Positions 45,801 through 60,800 of a stretch of 64,000 bases of DNA are shown here, piece by piece. The number at the start of each line of letters is the position of its first letter. The first letter of the stretch is position 1. Made by a program: the position numbers and the translations under genes. Origin of the DNA: Atrina japonica (Eukaryota > Mollusca > Bivalvia > Pterioida > Pinnidae); assembly GCA_030159075.1 (NCBI GenBank), contig BROG01000045.1:698501-762500 (forward strand), given 5' to 3'. Under the pieces are notes generated by a model that did not search any database, was not told where the DNA came from, and saw only the letters and a list, made by a program, of their open reading frames with translations.

Positions 45801-48800
45801 TTAATATATATATATATATTTTCAGGAAAATAATTTATACTTTACCTAGACAGAATAAGAGGAACATTTGGATTATTGGTACCAGGCCCTGTTGGACTCC
45901 ATTTAATTGTGTAAATTTCTTTACTATGTGCTTGTAAGTCATGCACACACGTATCCTGTCGCATGCTCCAAATCTGAAAACAAATGAAGATCAATGATAA
46001 GAGACACCAAGTATACACATACCATGCTGTAAGTCTTCTGCACCTAACAAATAATTATCTTCTGAAGAAAGTTAATATCAATTAGGCTAATGAAATACTA
46101 ATCTAATCAGTCATTTTATTCATAGCAGCTAGAAATGTTTTTAAACAAGAGGCCCAATGGGCCATAACAGTCACCTATGTGAAATCATACCCAGTTTTGG
46201 CCATTTTTAAAGCTCCTATGGGTAAAGGCCTACAAACAACCATACATAGGAAATTTGAAAGGCATCTGATCATTGGTTGATGAGAAAAAGATTTTAAAGA
46301 TGTATTAAAGACACATTCCAGGAAGAACGTTCAGAAATAAACTTTTTTTAACCCATTTAATGTTTATTAGTATATACTTTTTTTGTATATACCGATTACT
46401 TAGTTAGCTAATCACAGGAAACACCCAGGGTGCTGATCTAATAATAACCTCTTAAAATAGTATGGAAATGAGGAGATACTGAAAACGTGTCACAGAAACC
46501 AAAACAAAGTGTCCAAGATAAACAGCCTATGCTAGAATCAGCACATCATGTACAGATCTACATAAATCTTGCATAAGCCTATGTTGCCGATGTTAAACCT
46601 TGTTGAACTGGGCATACATCTGGTCGAAATTCTGTCCCCAATGTAAGTTATTTTGTTTGGTAAACATTGGACATAGCCCCTTTTCATTTGCAAACTTTAT
46701 GTGGCTTCACATGGAGATAGTTCCTACCAGGATCAATTAAAATTGACCCATTGGTTAAGAAGAAATGAAAATGTCTTGATGAAAGAAATCAGTCGTAAAA
46801 AGTCAAGTAAGCACAAGTTACAATAACTTTGACTCAGGTGACCCAAAAAGTCAAGTAAGCACAAGTTACAATAACTCTGACTCAGGTGACCCAAAAAGGT
46901 CAAGTAAGCACAAGTTACAATAACTCTGACTCAGGTGACCCAAAAGGTCAAGTAAGCACAAGTTACAATAACTTTGACTCAGGTGACCCAAAAGGTCAAG
47001 TAAGCACAAGTTACAATAACTTTGACTCAGGTGACCCAAAAGGTCAAGTAAGCACAAGTTACAATAACTCTGACTCAGGTGACCTAAAAAGTCAAGTAAG
47101 CACAAGTTACATCTTGTACATGTCCAAGTCTGAGACTCATGAATAACATACCTTTAATGTCATATCATCTGAACACGAAGCTAGTAACTGGCCTTGAGGA
47201 TCCCACTTAATAGCATTGACTTCATTCTGAAATAAAGTAATTACAACACATCAATAGAGGTATATCCATCAGAACATTTTTCTTACAGCAATAGGCACAT
47301 GGGGCTTCTGATAATGTAATCTTATGATTATTAAGTTTATATTATTTAAACAAAGTTCTTGATAATATTACCAAATCTATTTTATTCCGGTTCTTTTAAC
47401 CCTGTTTAAACCAAAGGCACGACAAATACCCCAAACCCATCAAAGACCGCTGGTAACGTTTGCCTGAATTTTGCATCTTTTTAATTGATAATACTGCTGG
47501 CTGTATTTGGAAATCAGTAAGAAGTACTTACTGTATGACCTTGGAATGTTTTCATTGGCCGTTCCATGCCTAGTCGACAAACATGTATACACTGATCTGT
47601 AGAGCATGATGCAAATGTAGCATTACTCTGCCAATCCACGTCCAGCGCAGGAGCTGAAGTAAAAAATAAAGCCATGATATCAAACGTCATCATACAGCAT
47701 CCATATTGTGATAAAAACAAAAAAGAAATCAATAAACCTTTAGATAAAACCTCATGTGAGAGACCACATTTCAGTGGCAGATGGGGTGGTCTCTCAAGAC
47801 AGGTTTCACTGTACTAACTTTCTAATCAAGTACGTATATTTTCCTCCTACAGGTCTCAAGACTTCAGACAGGGACCTTCATGGCTGCGTGGTTTGAGCAT
47901 CATGCTTTAAACCATTGAGTCTCTCACTTGTAGTCAGCGTGGGTTTAAATCCCACTGGAACCTATGTTGATTTTGTGAGAAAGTTTGCCAGAAGGCGGGT
48001 GGTCTCCTCCCAGATTCATTGAAATCGGTTTCTCTCCTCCATCATTAAAAACTGGCTGCCACTATATAACTGTAAGATTGCTGAGTGTGGCATAATACAA
48101 CATAAGAAGAAACAAAAATCTTACCAGAATGAAATGCAAATTGCTGTGTACAGTTCCCTGAGCTAGCATCCCATATAATTGTTGTCTGAAAAATACAAAT
48201 ACATTAAGATATAGAGTAAAACATATCAATCACTTCTATGATACATTTAATTGTTCATGGAAAAAGATACCATTATTAGGAGGTAGTAATGCACATTTTC
48301 ACTACTACCCAAATATCAAATACCATATTCGACCCATTAACTGCCCATGTCACTATAAGCGCCCCACTTTTCTAGCTGGTTAGACTTGAAACACTGAAAG
48401 TAACAGTTTATTTGTAGCCCCCATCAACAGAAGAATGTCCTCGATTACAACTACAATGACTTTACCACTGTGCCCTATAAAAAATTAGCTGTTTTACGTC
48501 AATTTGACTATCAATGGGTCCCATTAAGCGCCCACTCCTTTTTCATGGTTTTATGTCAATTTGACTATCAATGTGTCCCATTAAGTGCCCACTCCTTTTT
48601 CATGGTTTTATGTCAATTTGACTATCAATGGGTCCCATTAAGCGCCCACTCCTTTTTCATGATTTTATGTCAATTTGACTATCAATGGGTCCCATTAAGC
48701 GCCCACTCCTTTTTCATGGTTTTATGTCAATTTGACTATCAATGGGTCCCATTAAGCGCCCACTCCTTTTTCATGGTTTTATGTCAATTTGACTATCAAT

Positions 48801-51800
48801 GTGTCCCATTAAGCGCCCACTCCCTTTTCATGGTTTTATGTCAATTTGACTATCAATGGGTCCCATTAAGCGCCCACTCATTTTTCATGATTTTATGTCA
48901 ATTTGACTATCAATGGGTCCCATTAAGCGCCCACTCCCTTTTCATGATTTTATGTCAATTTGACTATCAATGGGTCCCATTAAGTGCCCACCCCTTTTTC
49001 GTGATTTATGTAGTGCTCTTGGTGCTTAATGGGTAAGTAATATGGTAAGTCAACAAAAAGAAAAGGACTTTCCTGAAGATACAGTATGCAGGAATTCATA
49101 TAACTCTATTTAAAACAAAATAATGCCTACTTTTCTATAAGTTACATGACATTTGACCTTTTATCTCAAAATATAATCTTTCATTGGTCTTTGAAAGGCA
49201 TCCAAACATTGCATTTGACAGGATGAATATTTGTCACGAAGTCAGGAATTGTACAGTAACCAATCACATTCCCCTGGCTGGCATGTTAAACCTCGCCTTA
49301 AGACACCTTACATCTGAGACCACCTCACTTAAGAGATCACCTCACCTTTTGAAAATTTTGTGATAAATATAAGTCCATACCGTCAATTAAGAGACGACTT
49401 CTCTAATCATACCACTTACAGTTATTAAAGTCAGTTATGTGGTGTTATCTAGGTTCCACTGAGACAGCTTCTTGGTCTTACTTACAATTAATGCACCTTT
49501 TATGATACTTCAAATATAAAGAATAATGTCTTTCATCAGTTCAAGTGTGAACAAAATATAAATGTTTTCAAGAATATGAGACACTCACACCCCAATCACC
49601 TTACCTTGTCTACTCCAGCACTAAGTATGTAATTCCCTCGTTTATTCCACTTTAACGCAAAAATGGGTCCTTTGTGTTGACCTAAAGTATTAGCTAGGCG
49701 ACCTGAAATAACAGAAATTAAAATATTTTTATTTTCTAGATTGACTTCCTCTTTTATACTTTGTGTTGCTTATAAATTTACATCAGTTACAATTTACGAG
49801 AGAAGGAACAGACCTTTCTCTGGTTGTTCCTTTCTATCACCGTTCATCATAGTAGTATGAAGTTTCAAAGACATAAGTAGGGCAGCATCATCAATGGCTA
49901 AGCATTTTATCCTATATGCGACCCTGAATATGAATATCTTGCAGTGCTAGATGCCGGATTTGAATAACAGCCTAAAGGAAAGTGATGATACTTGTTACCT
50001 TTACAAGAAAACTATATTCCTCAAAGATGAATGGAAAGAAGATATCACTGAATGTCGTTAATGTAAATATTACAAAACTGGAAGTGACCTTCCCAAACTT
50101 CTTCTTGAAATCACATCACATAGTACAAACTAATACGACAAACTGAATGGATGGTGAAAAAACTGAATGAAACAGGACAGCTCGAATAAGTTGCCAGGAT
50201 TTTAATAAATCATGGTTGGAAATATGCCCTTCAGTCACTCTCTACAAATACAATAAAATTCTGACTAGGCACGGTATGGTTCATCTAAGAGAAATTTAGG
50301 CAGGTATACAAGGCTCACAAGTCAAAAATATATACCAAAGACTACACTTGAGACTTGTGATTTCATGCGTAAAACAAGGCACCACAAGTGATACGAATCC
50401 CCTCGCAATGGAAAAATTGTATAAATTGTATAACTGTAGAGTGTGCTGACAATAATATTTCAATGAAATAATCAAAGGGCAATAACTCTGTAAATAAGGG
50501 AGCGTAGGTTACGTCCGAGGTATTACCATAGTAAATCCTTGTATCAAGTTTCATGAAATTCTGTTGAGAAATAAAAATATTAGAGTGGCGACGTTAATGA
50601 CTGATCAGACTTGGCGGAAATCTGTGACAAGTTTCACACTTCATTTATATAATATTAGCAAAAACTTAATTTACCAAGTAAACCATCATTTAATTTGAAA
50701 ATGTGGGAAGATAATGATGGTTAAACATTTGACAAAATGACAAGAAGTCCCAAAGGTATCTTGGTGCCCATCATGGAATGATCTATGTCTGATCTATGAC
50801 AATTGTACTTTTCTCTTCTTCTCTCTTATTTTGTATTTCAACATTGAATTTGAACTTAAATCCCTATTTCTGTGAAATACTTTTTTCACAAGATTATAGT
50901 GAAACTGAACTTGAACTGAACATATTACATTTTCAGAGAAAATGGAATTCAACATGGTCGCCTGCCAACATTGTTGGATTCTGTTCCTTCTGAAAATGTA
51001 ATATACACAACTAGACCTCAAACTTCAAAGGCAACCCTCTTGTCAGATTTCAATGAGATCCCTACAGCAGTTTTTGAGAAATATAAATGGTAACAAACTT
51101 CCTTTGGTCAAAATCCAAAATGGCAGTCTGAAAATGTAATATGCTCTACTAGATCCCAAAGGGAACCTTCATGTCAAATTTAAACAAGATCCCTTCAGTA
51201 TTTACTCAAAAGAAGCGGTAACATACTTCCATTGACAAAATCCAAGATGGCGGCCTGTTGTAATTCAATCTCTTTGAAAATGTCATATGCACAACTAGAC
51301 CACGGGGAACCTTCATGTCAAATTTCAAGGAGTTCCCTTCAGTCCTTTCTGAGAAAAAGCAATAAGAATCTTCCCTGGTCAAAATCCAAGATTTCTTTCA
51401 TTTCTTTGTGAGAAGAAGCTGTTAGAGTGTTTTAAGTAGAAGACAGACAGACCACAGACGCAAGGCGATTTGAACAGCCCACCATCTGATGGTGGGCTAA
51501 AAACACATTATATCCAATACTAATGGTATATGCAAGAAGAAATCACTATAAAACTTCAATGGTCAAAATTCAATATCCAATATTTAAATAATAATCAGTA
51601 GAGCAGTATAACAACAATTGTTTTCATCAAAACCATACCATCAATTTATGTCTAATTTGGAGCACATTCCAATAGAGCTCATATTTGTTTCCAAGATGGC
51701 GACTGCTAAAAGACATTACGTTTACATAAAATTTGAAATACATGACATTTTAGCATTTTTTCCCCCCAGACATCTGATCACTAGATTTTTAATCAAAATG

Positions 51801-54800
51801 TCAATCTTGATTAATATTTTTTTTTATATTAAAATTTGCCTGCAGTTATAATTTTTTTATCTGCACTAAACAATTATTGGAATTAAAAATCCAAAAGGAA
51901 TTTTTAATGAAAAGTCAAATCTTTTCAAGGTAAAACAGAGAAAATAAGTACTTTTCGAGGTCCTCAGGCAAATTTAGGGACTTTCACAGCCCATGCTATT
52001 ATTAAGGGACTTTACTAGGCCTGCATGAAACATGTAATCAAATTCAGCAAATAATAAAAGTTTTGACAACCCAGCAGAAAAACAAAAACAAGTATCTCCA
52101 AAATATTATAGAATATCATTTATATATGCATTTTAATGTCTACTTCCAACAAACATCACGGCAAATCTACACAAGCCAATGATAGGACTTAAATGGACAA
52201 CATGTTTCAGAAGGCCAGCACTTGATTGTAGACCAACCTCTTGTATTGTTGAACACACTCTAGGTTTTAGCTTACTTACCTTCCGTGCTCCATATTCTGG
52301 CATAACCATCATAAGAACCAGTTGCTAACAATGTACCCTCACACTGAAAAAATAAAAAATAAAATGTCAAAAGTTACTTAAAGATCAAACTTAAACATAA
52401 ATTCTGACAAAATATAAAAATAATAATAAATAAATTACAATATTAAACAAAATGACAAGGGCAAAATAAGTCCACAACCGGGTCAATGTAAGCCTCTGCT
52501 TTCTGAGGAGTGTCCTGTTTGACATTATTATAATATGTTATTATCAAAGCAGACTGTAATACTCAAATGTTGCCCCCTTGTTGTGCATGTACATTTTGCA
52601 ATTTGAATTTCATAACAGAAATTCTAGACAAGTTCTGAATCTTATTTGTGAAGACTGACGAATGTGATAGCTGTGATATGTACATCTCTTAGGTTCGAAT
52701 ATTTTGTGAAAGAAAGAACTCAAATGTAGGGGAGTTACACAGACGGAACAGGTATCTGATATATGGAAGGACAAACAGACAGACATAAAGGGGAAAAACG
52801 GTATGCTTTGCAATAGACACACAAAAACAAGAAAATACTCAAGTTCTCCACCAAGATGTAAAATCGTACTTTACAATATCCTTCTTTATATACATGTACA
52901 TATATATCTTAAGGGAGAAATATTGTTCCCGTAATGTAAAGGATTATACTTGAAAGATAATAACTGACTAATACAAAATTTGAATGTGATTGGCAAAATA
53001 CAGGTAGTTTTCAAGAAGTTAAAACTGTTCAATTGTTTTATGGACGATGCACAAAGGACGATGACAAATGGCATATGGTTACCAGAGCAGCTCAGGTGAC
53101 CTAAAAATGATATGTACCCACTTAATCTAAAATTATTCATAGGTACATTTACTTCAAATTTTATTACCGGTATATTAAATCTACAGAGATTGACATAAAC
53201 TTATACGTCTACTTGCCCTTTGGGCAAGTTGAATATTAATTTGACTTGTCCGAAGGTACTTCTTGGTCGCCCGAATCTCAAGATAATAAAAATAAAAATA
53301 ATGTTTAAAACAGCACTGAATGACTTAAGGTAGATCTAGTTAGAAAATGTTTCAAGTATATATTTGATATTGTATTATTCATATCATTTACTGTAAAACA
53401 ATCACTTGTCCAAGCTCAAGTTTCCCTTGTCTCAGGTAATAGGATAACCTTTAAAACGACATTAGCTGTTTTGGGTTGTTTTTTTTTTTAAACCTATTTC
53501 TCACTTTTTTACTCTTTAGATTAATAAGAGGCGTATTTTTTGAAAATTGCTTGAAAAACCCAGGTTTGGCACTTTTTTAATTGCAATTGATCATCTTAAC
53601 CTTACTAATGTACATGAATACAACATAGGACCTGACCTTATTTTCACAAAATATATAGGTATTTAAGATTTTCTTTATGCATGTCTATAGCTCTTATTTG
53701 TTATTGTACATCAAGTACAAGAAGTAAAAGTGGAACAAATTGAAATAATTATTTTTGATAAACACAGGTTATGCTCCTTTAATGTCAATCCCTGACAATT
53801 TTGACCAATATATGGTGAACTCTTGTATGTTTGTTTACAAATAAAGTAATGGTTATAAGTTCTTGTTTCGAGGGAAATTCAGAAGAAAACCATAAGTTAC
53901 ATAAAACACAGACAAGAACAAATAATACAACTGAAACATGCATCTGCAGACTTCTGATACAAAATCTTCCCTCGGCCAATCACAGCAACGGAACCACAGG
54001 CTTGGTTCATTTGGGAGTTCCTTAATTTGAGTAATATTTGCAGAATTCTGCTTCAGGTGAATCCCAGGTATTTATTCTAAATAGCAATATCAATTTCATA
54101 CACTCCTTTACAACTTTCATATTTATACTATAACAATAAGTAATGAAAATGAAACACATGAGAGAAATAATAATTAAATATTCAACGGTTATTACTATAA
54201 AGTGCTAATATGACAATTGAATTTACACTGAAGACATTTTAATGTCTTTCACAAGCTGGCCAGGTTAAATGAAGCACCCAGGCCACAGCCATCTTTCTCA
54301 CCCTCGTGACAGTCATCAGGTTCTACGAATGACCGAAAACAAGCCCAGAACATGTACAAATAAGTAGTGAAAACATACAACATACATTTTTGGACCGAAA
54401 ACAGATATATAACTATATCACAGAGCTGTTGAAATCCGTCGGTCTTGTCTATGTCTGACGAAAGAGCTGCTTGTGTCAGACAAAATGTCTGACTGTGACC
54501 AAGTTGTATTTTTTAAACCCTTCACTTGAAACGTCCAAAACCGCTCGCTAAAAATCTCTCATTATTATAGTGCCCAAATCGCCTGCTAATATTCCGATGC
54601 TGTATTACTGTAGTGTCTAAAACTACCTGATTGTACTTTCATTTTCTGAGAACCAAAGTCTCCCAGTATACAAGACTACAATGTGAATTGCTGTTATGAA
54701 AACATGGCTGATTACAATGAAAATCTGTGTCAGTTAAGAGGGAAAATATGAACTGAAAATGAAGCATTTGATTGCCAAATGACACATTGCCATAATGGCC

Positions 54801-57800
54801 ATGTGGTACAACATGAAGGATTACTTAGAGTATTTCAGGGGATTTTTTACCTAGATATGGACGCAGAAAATGACTTTCAACTTTCAATGTTGATCAGCAA
54901 GATCAGTGTTACACTATTTACTGACTTTAACCAAAATGATAGTATGAAGTATCAAAGTAGGCTAGTCTGTTGAATTTTGTTTTTAATTCTGTCTATGTCT
55001 GGGACGTGAATTGCTTGTGTCAGACAAAACTTGTATTTTTACAAATATTTCGGCAAAGCCGAGCTATAAAGAACTGTAGCCTATTGGTTCTGAGTTTCAT
55101 GACTGAGAATTAATTGGACCATGTCGTCAAATTTACAATTGATTATGCCACAGGTGATATGAAAATACATGTATACACTAAAAATGATCATGAAAGGATG
55201 TCAGTTACATAAGATGAAATGTGGAAAATGTATAGAATAAAGACATTAAATAAAAAAGTAGATCAATATTTTTGTTTCCAATTTCAACTGATAGATCTAC
55301 ATGTATCAGTTTTTTTCTTCAAAACCAGTTAAAATAAAATGTTAATTGTTGATTATTTCTTTGTCTTTATATACATCAATTGCACTGTAAATAAAGTTTA
55401 TATAGAAAAACAACGGTATATTAAGTGTAACTGTTGATTTATATATTGCTGATAGTATGTTGCAGTAGTGAAAGGCAACCTTAAAAACGCATCCAATCAA
55501 TGCCATTTGTGTTTTGATGTTTTTAACAGTTTTAGGCCCCCAATGAGTGTCTAAGCGTAAATTTTAATTGCATCTGCTCGTGTCACCTGTGTGTAAATCC
55601 CCCGTGAGTATCTAAATGTAATCATCAAAGTGCAGATATAGTTTTGGGTATAGACGTTTTGATACATAGACAGTTTGGTACACAAGTGTTGAGAGTGAGA
55701 TGAGTGAGATTTTGTTTGAAATGGAGATGAAAATATGAAAAAATGAAGCTTAAAACAGTTGGATCTATATTATTAGTCTTTATCTCAATTTCAAACTGAG
55801 AGATTTTCATTTGGACTGACGGATTGTATAAGTTAGTCAGTCAAAATGTCAGACAAGATTTTGAAGTTTTCAACAGCTCCGATATCAGTGAAATAAATAT
55901 TCACCTTGAAAACAAAATTGAAGATTTTCATTAATTACCTCAGTCAAAAGAAAATTTCTATGGGTAAAATATGGTTTTTACACCATCATTTTTTAACTTT
56001 TTTCAATTCATATGGAATTCTGATCTAACTTCTCTAATCTTTGGTGTAAAAAAATCAATATAATTATAGTTGTCTCTGTCCGATATTTATAGTACAGTGA
56101 TACATGAATAACAAGTTGAGTTTGGAGTACATCATGGAAGTTACAGATTTGTCAACCTTTTGAACTGAAAGAAAGGAAAGCAATGCAGAGTGGAGCAAGG
56201 TGGCAATTTTTTTTTCATGTTTTGTCATGCGATTGAAAACCCTTGAAACTATTAGGTACAATTTGTTGTCACTGTTATTAGATCCATCTCTTAATATATT
56301 AAATGGTCCACACTTCATTCATTCACAAGTTAATCTTGAAGTTTCTGTTGCCATTTGTTTAACAACAGCAGCTGTTTTAGTTCTGCCACATGCTAGGCTG
56401 AATTTCTGCCCTGATTTTAAGCGATTTTTTTTTATTCTAGCCATTAAAAAAACAAAAAATCGCTTAAAATCGGGGCTGAAATTCTGCCCATCCACATGCG
56501 TACTTACTACTTAGCAGTAATCTTTGAATCTGGAAACAGATCATTTATCCCGCCATGAGGAACAGTATAGATACGTCTCACCTTTCTTACTTTTCACTAT
56601 GCAATTAAATGCTTCAGTTGCAATGTATACTTGGATAAAAATGTTTGATCCCATCTGTTTTTCTTCCTAGTCGACATGACACAACTTATGTACTCTTTAC
56701 TCGCGCGCTGTTTCTATTGGACACCATTTTCAAACCAAGGTCATAAAAACGCTTGACATTAGGTAAAACTATAGTTCATTTAAAACACTCAAATGACTGG
56801 GTGCAAGCTTGAGGAAGATACTAATATACCTACTGAAATGAAAATGGGCCAAAACTTTTTATAAATTCTGGATTTCGAAAAACCGTGAGAATCATAATAA
56901 AAAAACGTATAAGCGGAAGAGAGGGTTAAAATCGGAAGGTTTCCATTAAAAACGGGAGGGTTGGCAAGTCTGAAGTTATATGGCCTTCCATTGCTACAGG
57001 CACATATCTGTCGGCTTCGGGTGTTTCTTTGAGGGGTTTTTCGATCAATTTACCTGTTTTCCATTAATTTGTATGACCGGTCTTTTATACGCTTGACAGT
57101 ACATCCACGACATGAATAAAGTGCATCAAGATCAAGATTACAGGACAGAAACACATCAAACTTTTAACAGGATTAAAAACTGGAAAGTCGCAGTAGAAAT
57201 GCATATAATCGAAATTTTGGAGACCCATAAAAAATATCAGTTTCTTGTTACCAAAATAGCAGATTTCCACTAAATATTGGAAGAAAATCATCACTTTACT
57301 TTGTTTTGAAAAAAAAATTCATTGTAATCATTGGCTTGCAAATGAAAAACATGTGCAATATTAATTTTTCGAAACACAGACTGACATGCTAATTTGCACT
57401 CGAAATAAGACTAATCTTGTATTTTCACAATTACAGTAAAACCTGCCACAACGAACACCTTAATTCACCGCCTGATAAAGAACAGTTAGTCTAAATTCAT
57501 TGTAATCATTGGCTTGCAAATGAAAAACATGTTCAATATTAATTTTTCGAAACACAGACCACCAAGCTAATTTGCACCCAAGAAAAGACTGATCTTGTAT
57601 TTTAACAATTACAGTAAAACCTGCCAAAACGGACACCTTAATTCATCCTCTGATAAAGAACAGTTTGTTTAAGTCCCAATTTACATTGTTATACAGTCTA
57701 ACTTGCCTTAGCGGCCACCTCTATACAGCGGGCACTTGCTCATAACGGGCACCCTATAATCCCCCCAGACGTTTTTGTTCTTTAATAGACCTCTGTATTG

Positions 57801-60800
57801 TCTAACGCGGCCAGCGGCCACCGGTTATGATCCAACTTTGTCTGCCACCTGACCATAACGGCCATGATGGCCACGACTTTGTTTTCCGAAACTTACGGAA
57901 GTGCCGTCAGGGTTTTACTAATTAACGAAAACACGATATGTACAGAAAATCCGGCATAAGTAGCTGAAAACACGGTGATATTGGTAATTAAACGTAAAAT
58001 CATGACTATGATTTTATGTAGTACAATGAAAAAAAAATGACAAATTTTTAATCATTCGGTTACGGAAGTACGGGTAAAACTAATTTATTACGATAAAATC
58101 ATACAGACATAAATTAGCATGTTTTACGTAGTTAAATAACCCATATGCTATACGGAAATAGCGTCAAATTGAAATCTCGAAGTTGCGAGAACTACATAAT
58201 TATACCCAAGCGCAGCCATAGTGATATTGTTTTGAAGTTCCATATAGCGAAGAGAACGATTCAATCTGTGATATTGCAAGTAAAATGCCTCTGGAAAAAG
58301 AAAAGCGTTAACTCTTGAACAGAGAATAGAGGTGAACCGAAAGAGAACTTGAGTGCTAAAAAAATTGCGGAATGTTTTGGTGTTGGTAGGACTCAGATAG
58401 ACTGCATACTGAAACGGAAAGAAGTGATTTCCGAATTCGAAAACAATGCACCAGAAAGGAAAAGACAACGACGACCAACAGGTTAATGAGGATATAAATA
58501 ACGGAATGTGGGATTGGTTCCAAGATGCTACTGCCCGACGTTATAAATTTGAATGGCCCACTTTTCAGGAAAAAGGCTCTAAATTTTGCGTCCGATTTAG
58601 GTGTGGATACATTTAAGGCTTCAAATGGCTGGCTAGATTCATTTAAAGCTAGACATAACATTGTGTTCGGGACAATGAGTGGAGAAAGGGGTGACGTTGA
58701 CAACTCTGTTGTAGATGAATGGAAATCTAAACTGGGAACAATATGTGAAGGATATGCTCCTTGTGATATATTTAATATGGATGAGACAGGGCTATTTTAT
58801 AGAGACACTACAAGGAATACTTTTAAAGTGAAAGGTGAGGAATGTGCTGGTGGTAAGCATAGTAAAGAAAGGGTGACGTTGCTCTTTGTGCGAGTATGAT
58901 CTGGTGAGAAGTTTTACTCCACTTGTGACAGGAAAATCAAAAACATCACGCTGTTTTAACAGGATCAAAACCCGAAACACTTCCAGTGATGTACAGGAAC
59001 AACAAAAAAGCCTGGATGAATGCTAGTTTGAAGATTGCTCAACAGATTCAACAGATTTGTAAACGCCAAAATAGACATGTGCTTCTCGTTTTGGACAATG
59101 CGCCGGCTCACCCTAAGATAACGTCAGTAATGTGAAACTGGTCTTCCTGCCACCCAATACTACATCTAAAATCACAGCCAATGGATCAGGGTATAATTCA
59201 AACTCTAAAGTTAAAGTACAGGAAGAGACAGTTACAGCACATCATCTGTACTATGGAGAAGGAAAGTCAAAATGTGGCTCGCAGTTGCTGAAAGGACATT
59301 TCTGTACTCCAGGCAATTTACTGGATCAACAATGGAAAGAAATAGAGCTGTCAACTATTAGTAAGTGTTTCGAAAAATGTGGATTTAAGGACTCTACAGA
59401 GTGAATGATGACAATGATGATGATCATGACAACGTTCCATTATCTGTAATTGCTAAAGATCTGTTTGGGTGTGATTTTCACGAACTTGTTGAAATTGACG
59501 ATCAGATGAGAACCTTGACACATCTGTCTGTAATTGGGACAGACCTGCATGTGACATTTTAGCTTGTATTTTAAGTGAGGAAGAAGGTGACGACGATAAT
59601 GATGACAATGAGGAGGAGTCAAAAAATTTCAATATGCTCATTGACAGAAGTAGAAACACCATAAATAAATTAAGAGACTTTGCTCTTGCAAAAGGACAGT
59701 GCAAAATGCTAAATGCAATAATGGAACTGGAAGAGAGCACATCGTCGATGCGTATGGAGGCAGGTGTGCGTCAGTCAAAAATCAGTGATTTTTTTTAAAG
59801 GCAGCATTATAGGAGTTCAATTTCCAAGTGAAACAGTGTACATGTGTTCAAATTCTTAAGTTAAACAGTACTAGTGTGCAACAGTGTTATTTATTTGTTA
59901 AAGTGAAACTGTGTGTTAAAATTTCCTGGATGTGTGTCATTAAAACAGTACATCTGACTTTTTTCAACACCTAATTAACTCATGATGATTTAATATTAAT
60001 GTGATATTTTTTAACATTGACTCTATTTATTTATCCATTGACATGATTTTATGATTAAAACAACAATTAGCTGTAACCTGTTTATGAATTTTACATTAAT
60101 TAAAATGCTCATGAAACATGATATCTTTGTTTGTTGTCTCTGTGGCATGCTGCATTAGTATCATAAAACTATAAAAACATTGAAATAATTTTGTTTCATA
60201 TGCTCTAATTCATAAATTAATTACATTTTTAAAAACATTTATGATTAATCTATTTCTAAAAAGAAAAAAGTTTGAAAGAGCACATAAAACAAATGATTTT
60301 TGATGTTCATTGTCATAGTATACATTACATATACATGTACACATACTTCCTGATAGCGGCTTCATGTTATGAACCTCTATATAAAGGGCACCTGTCTATA
60401 ACAACCACTTTGGCTGCTTCCCTTGAGTGGTTGTTATACACAGGTTCGACTGTATAAGATTACAGGGTCTGTTTAAAATATTTTGTTTGTTTATAGTTGT
60501 TTAACATCCCACTCAAGAATCTTTCACTCATATGGAGACGTCATCAAATGCCAGTGAAGGGCTTCAAATCTTGGCCTATGCTCGACACTTACTGCCATTG
60601 AGTGGTGAGGGTTCTTTAATGTGCCGACATCTACTGTGACAAGGGACCTCAGTTTTTACTGTCTCAGTCCAAAGGACAAGAAATGGACTCTCTGATCTAA
60701 TTTAATCTGACACCTTCTTACCTGGACAACAGAAAAAGATGTTGGCCCCACTATGCATAATTTCTGTATTTTATTTTTCTGAGAAATCGAAATGCATTAT

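Noticed and set aside
46866..47146. Open frames on both strands with 16-residue repeats
   Set aside because: Artefact of the 48-bp minisatellite.
48470..49036. 188-codon open frame of repeated 19-residue units
   Set aside because: It exists only because the 57-bp minisatellite unit is a multiple of three. It sits in a TBL1 intron inside a MITE and has no domain.
56200..56514. 104-codon plus-strand frame
   Set aside because: Its second half is the foldback MITE at 56393-56491 and the first half matches nothing known to me.
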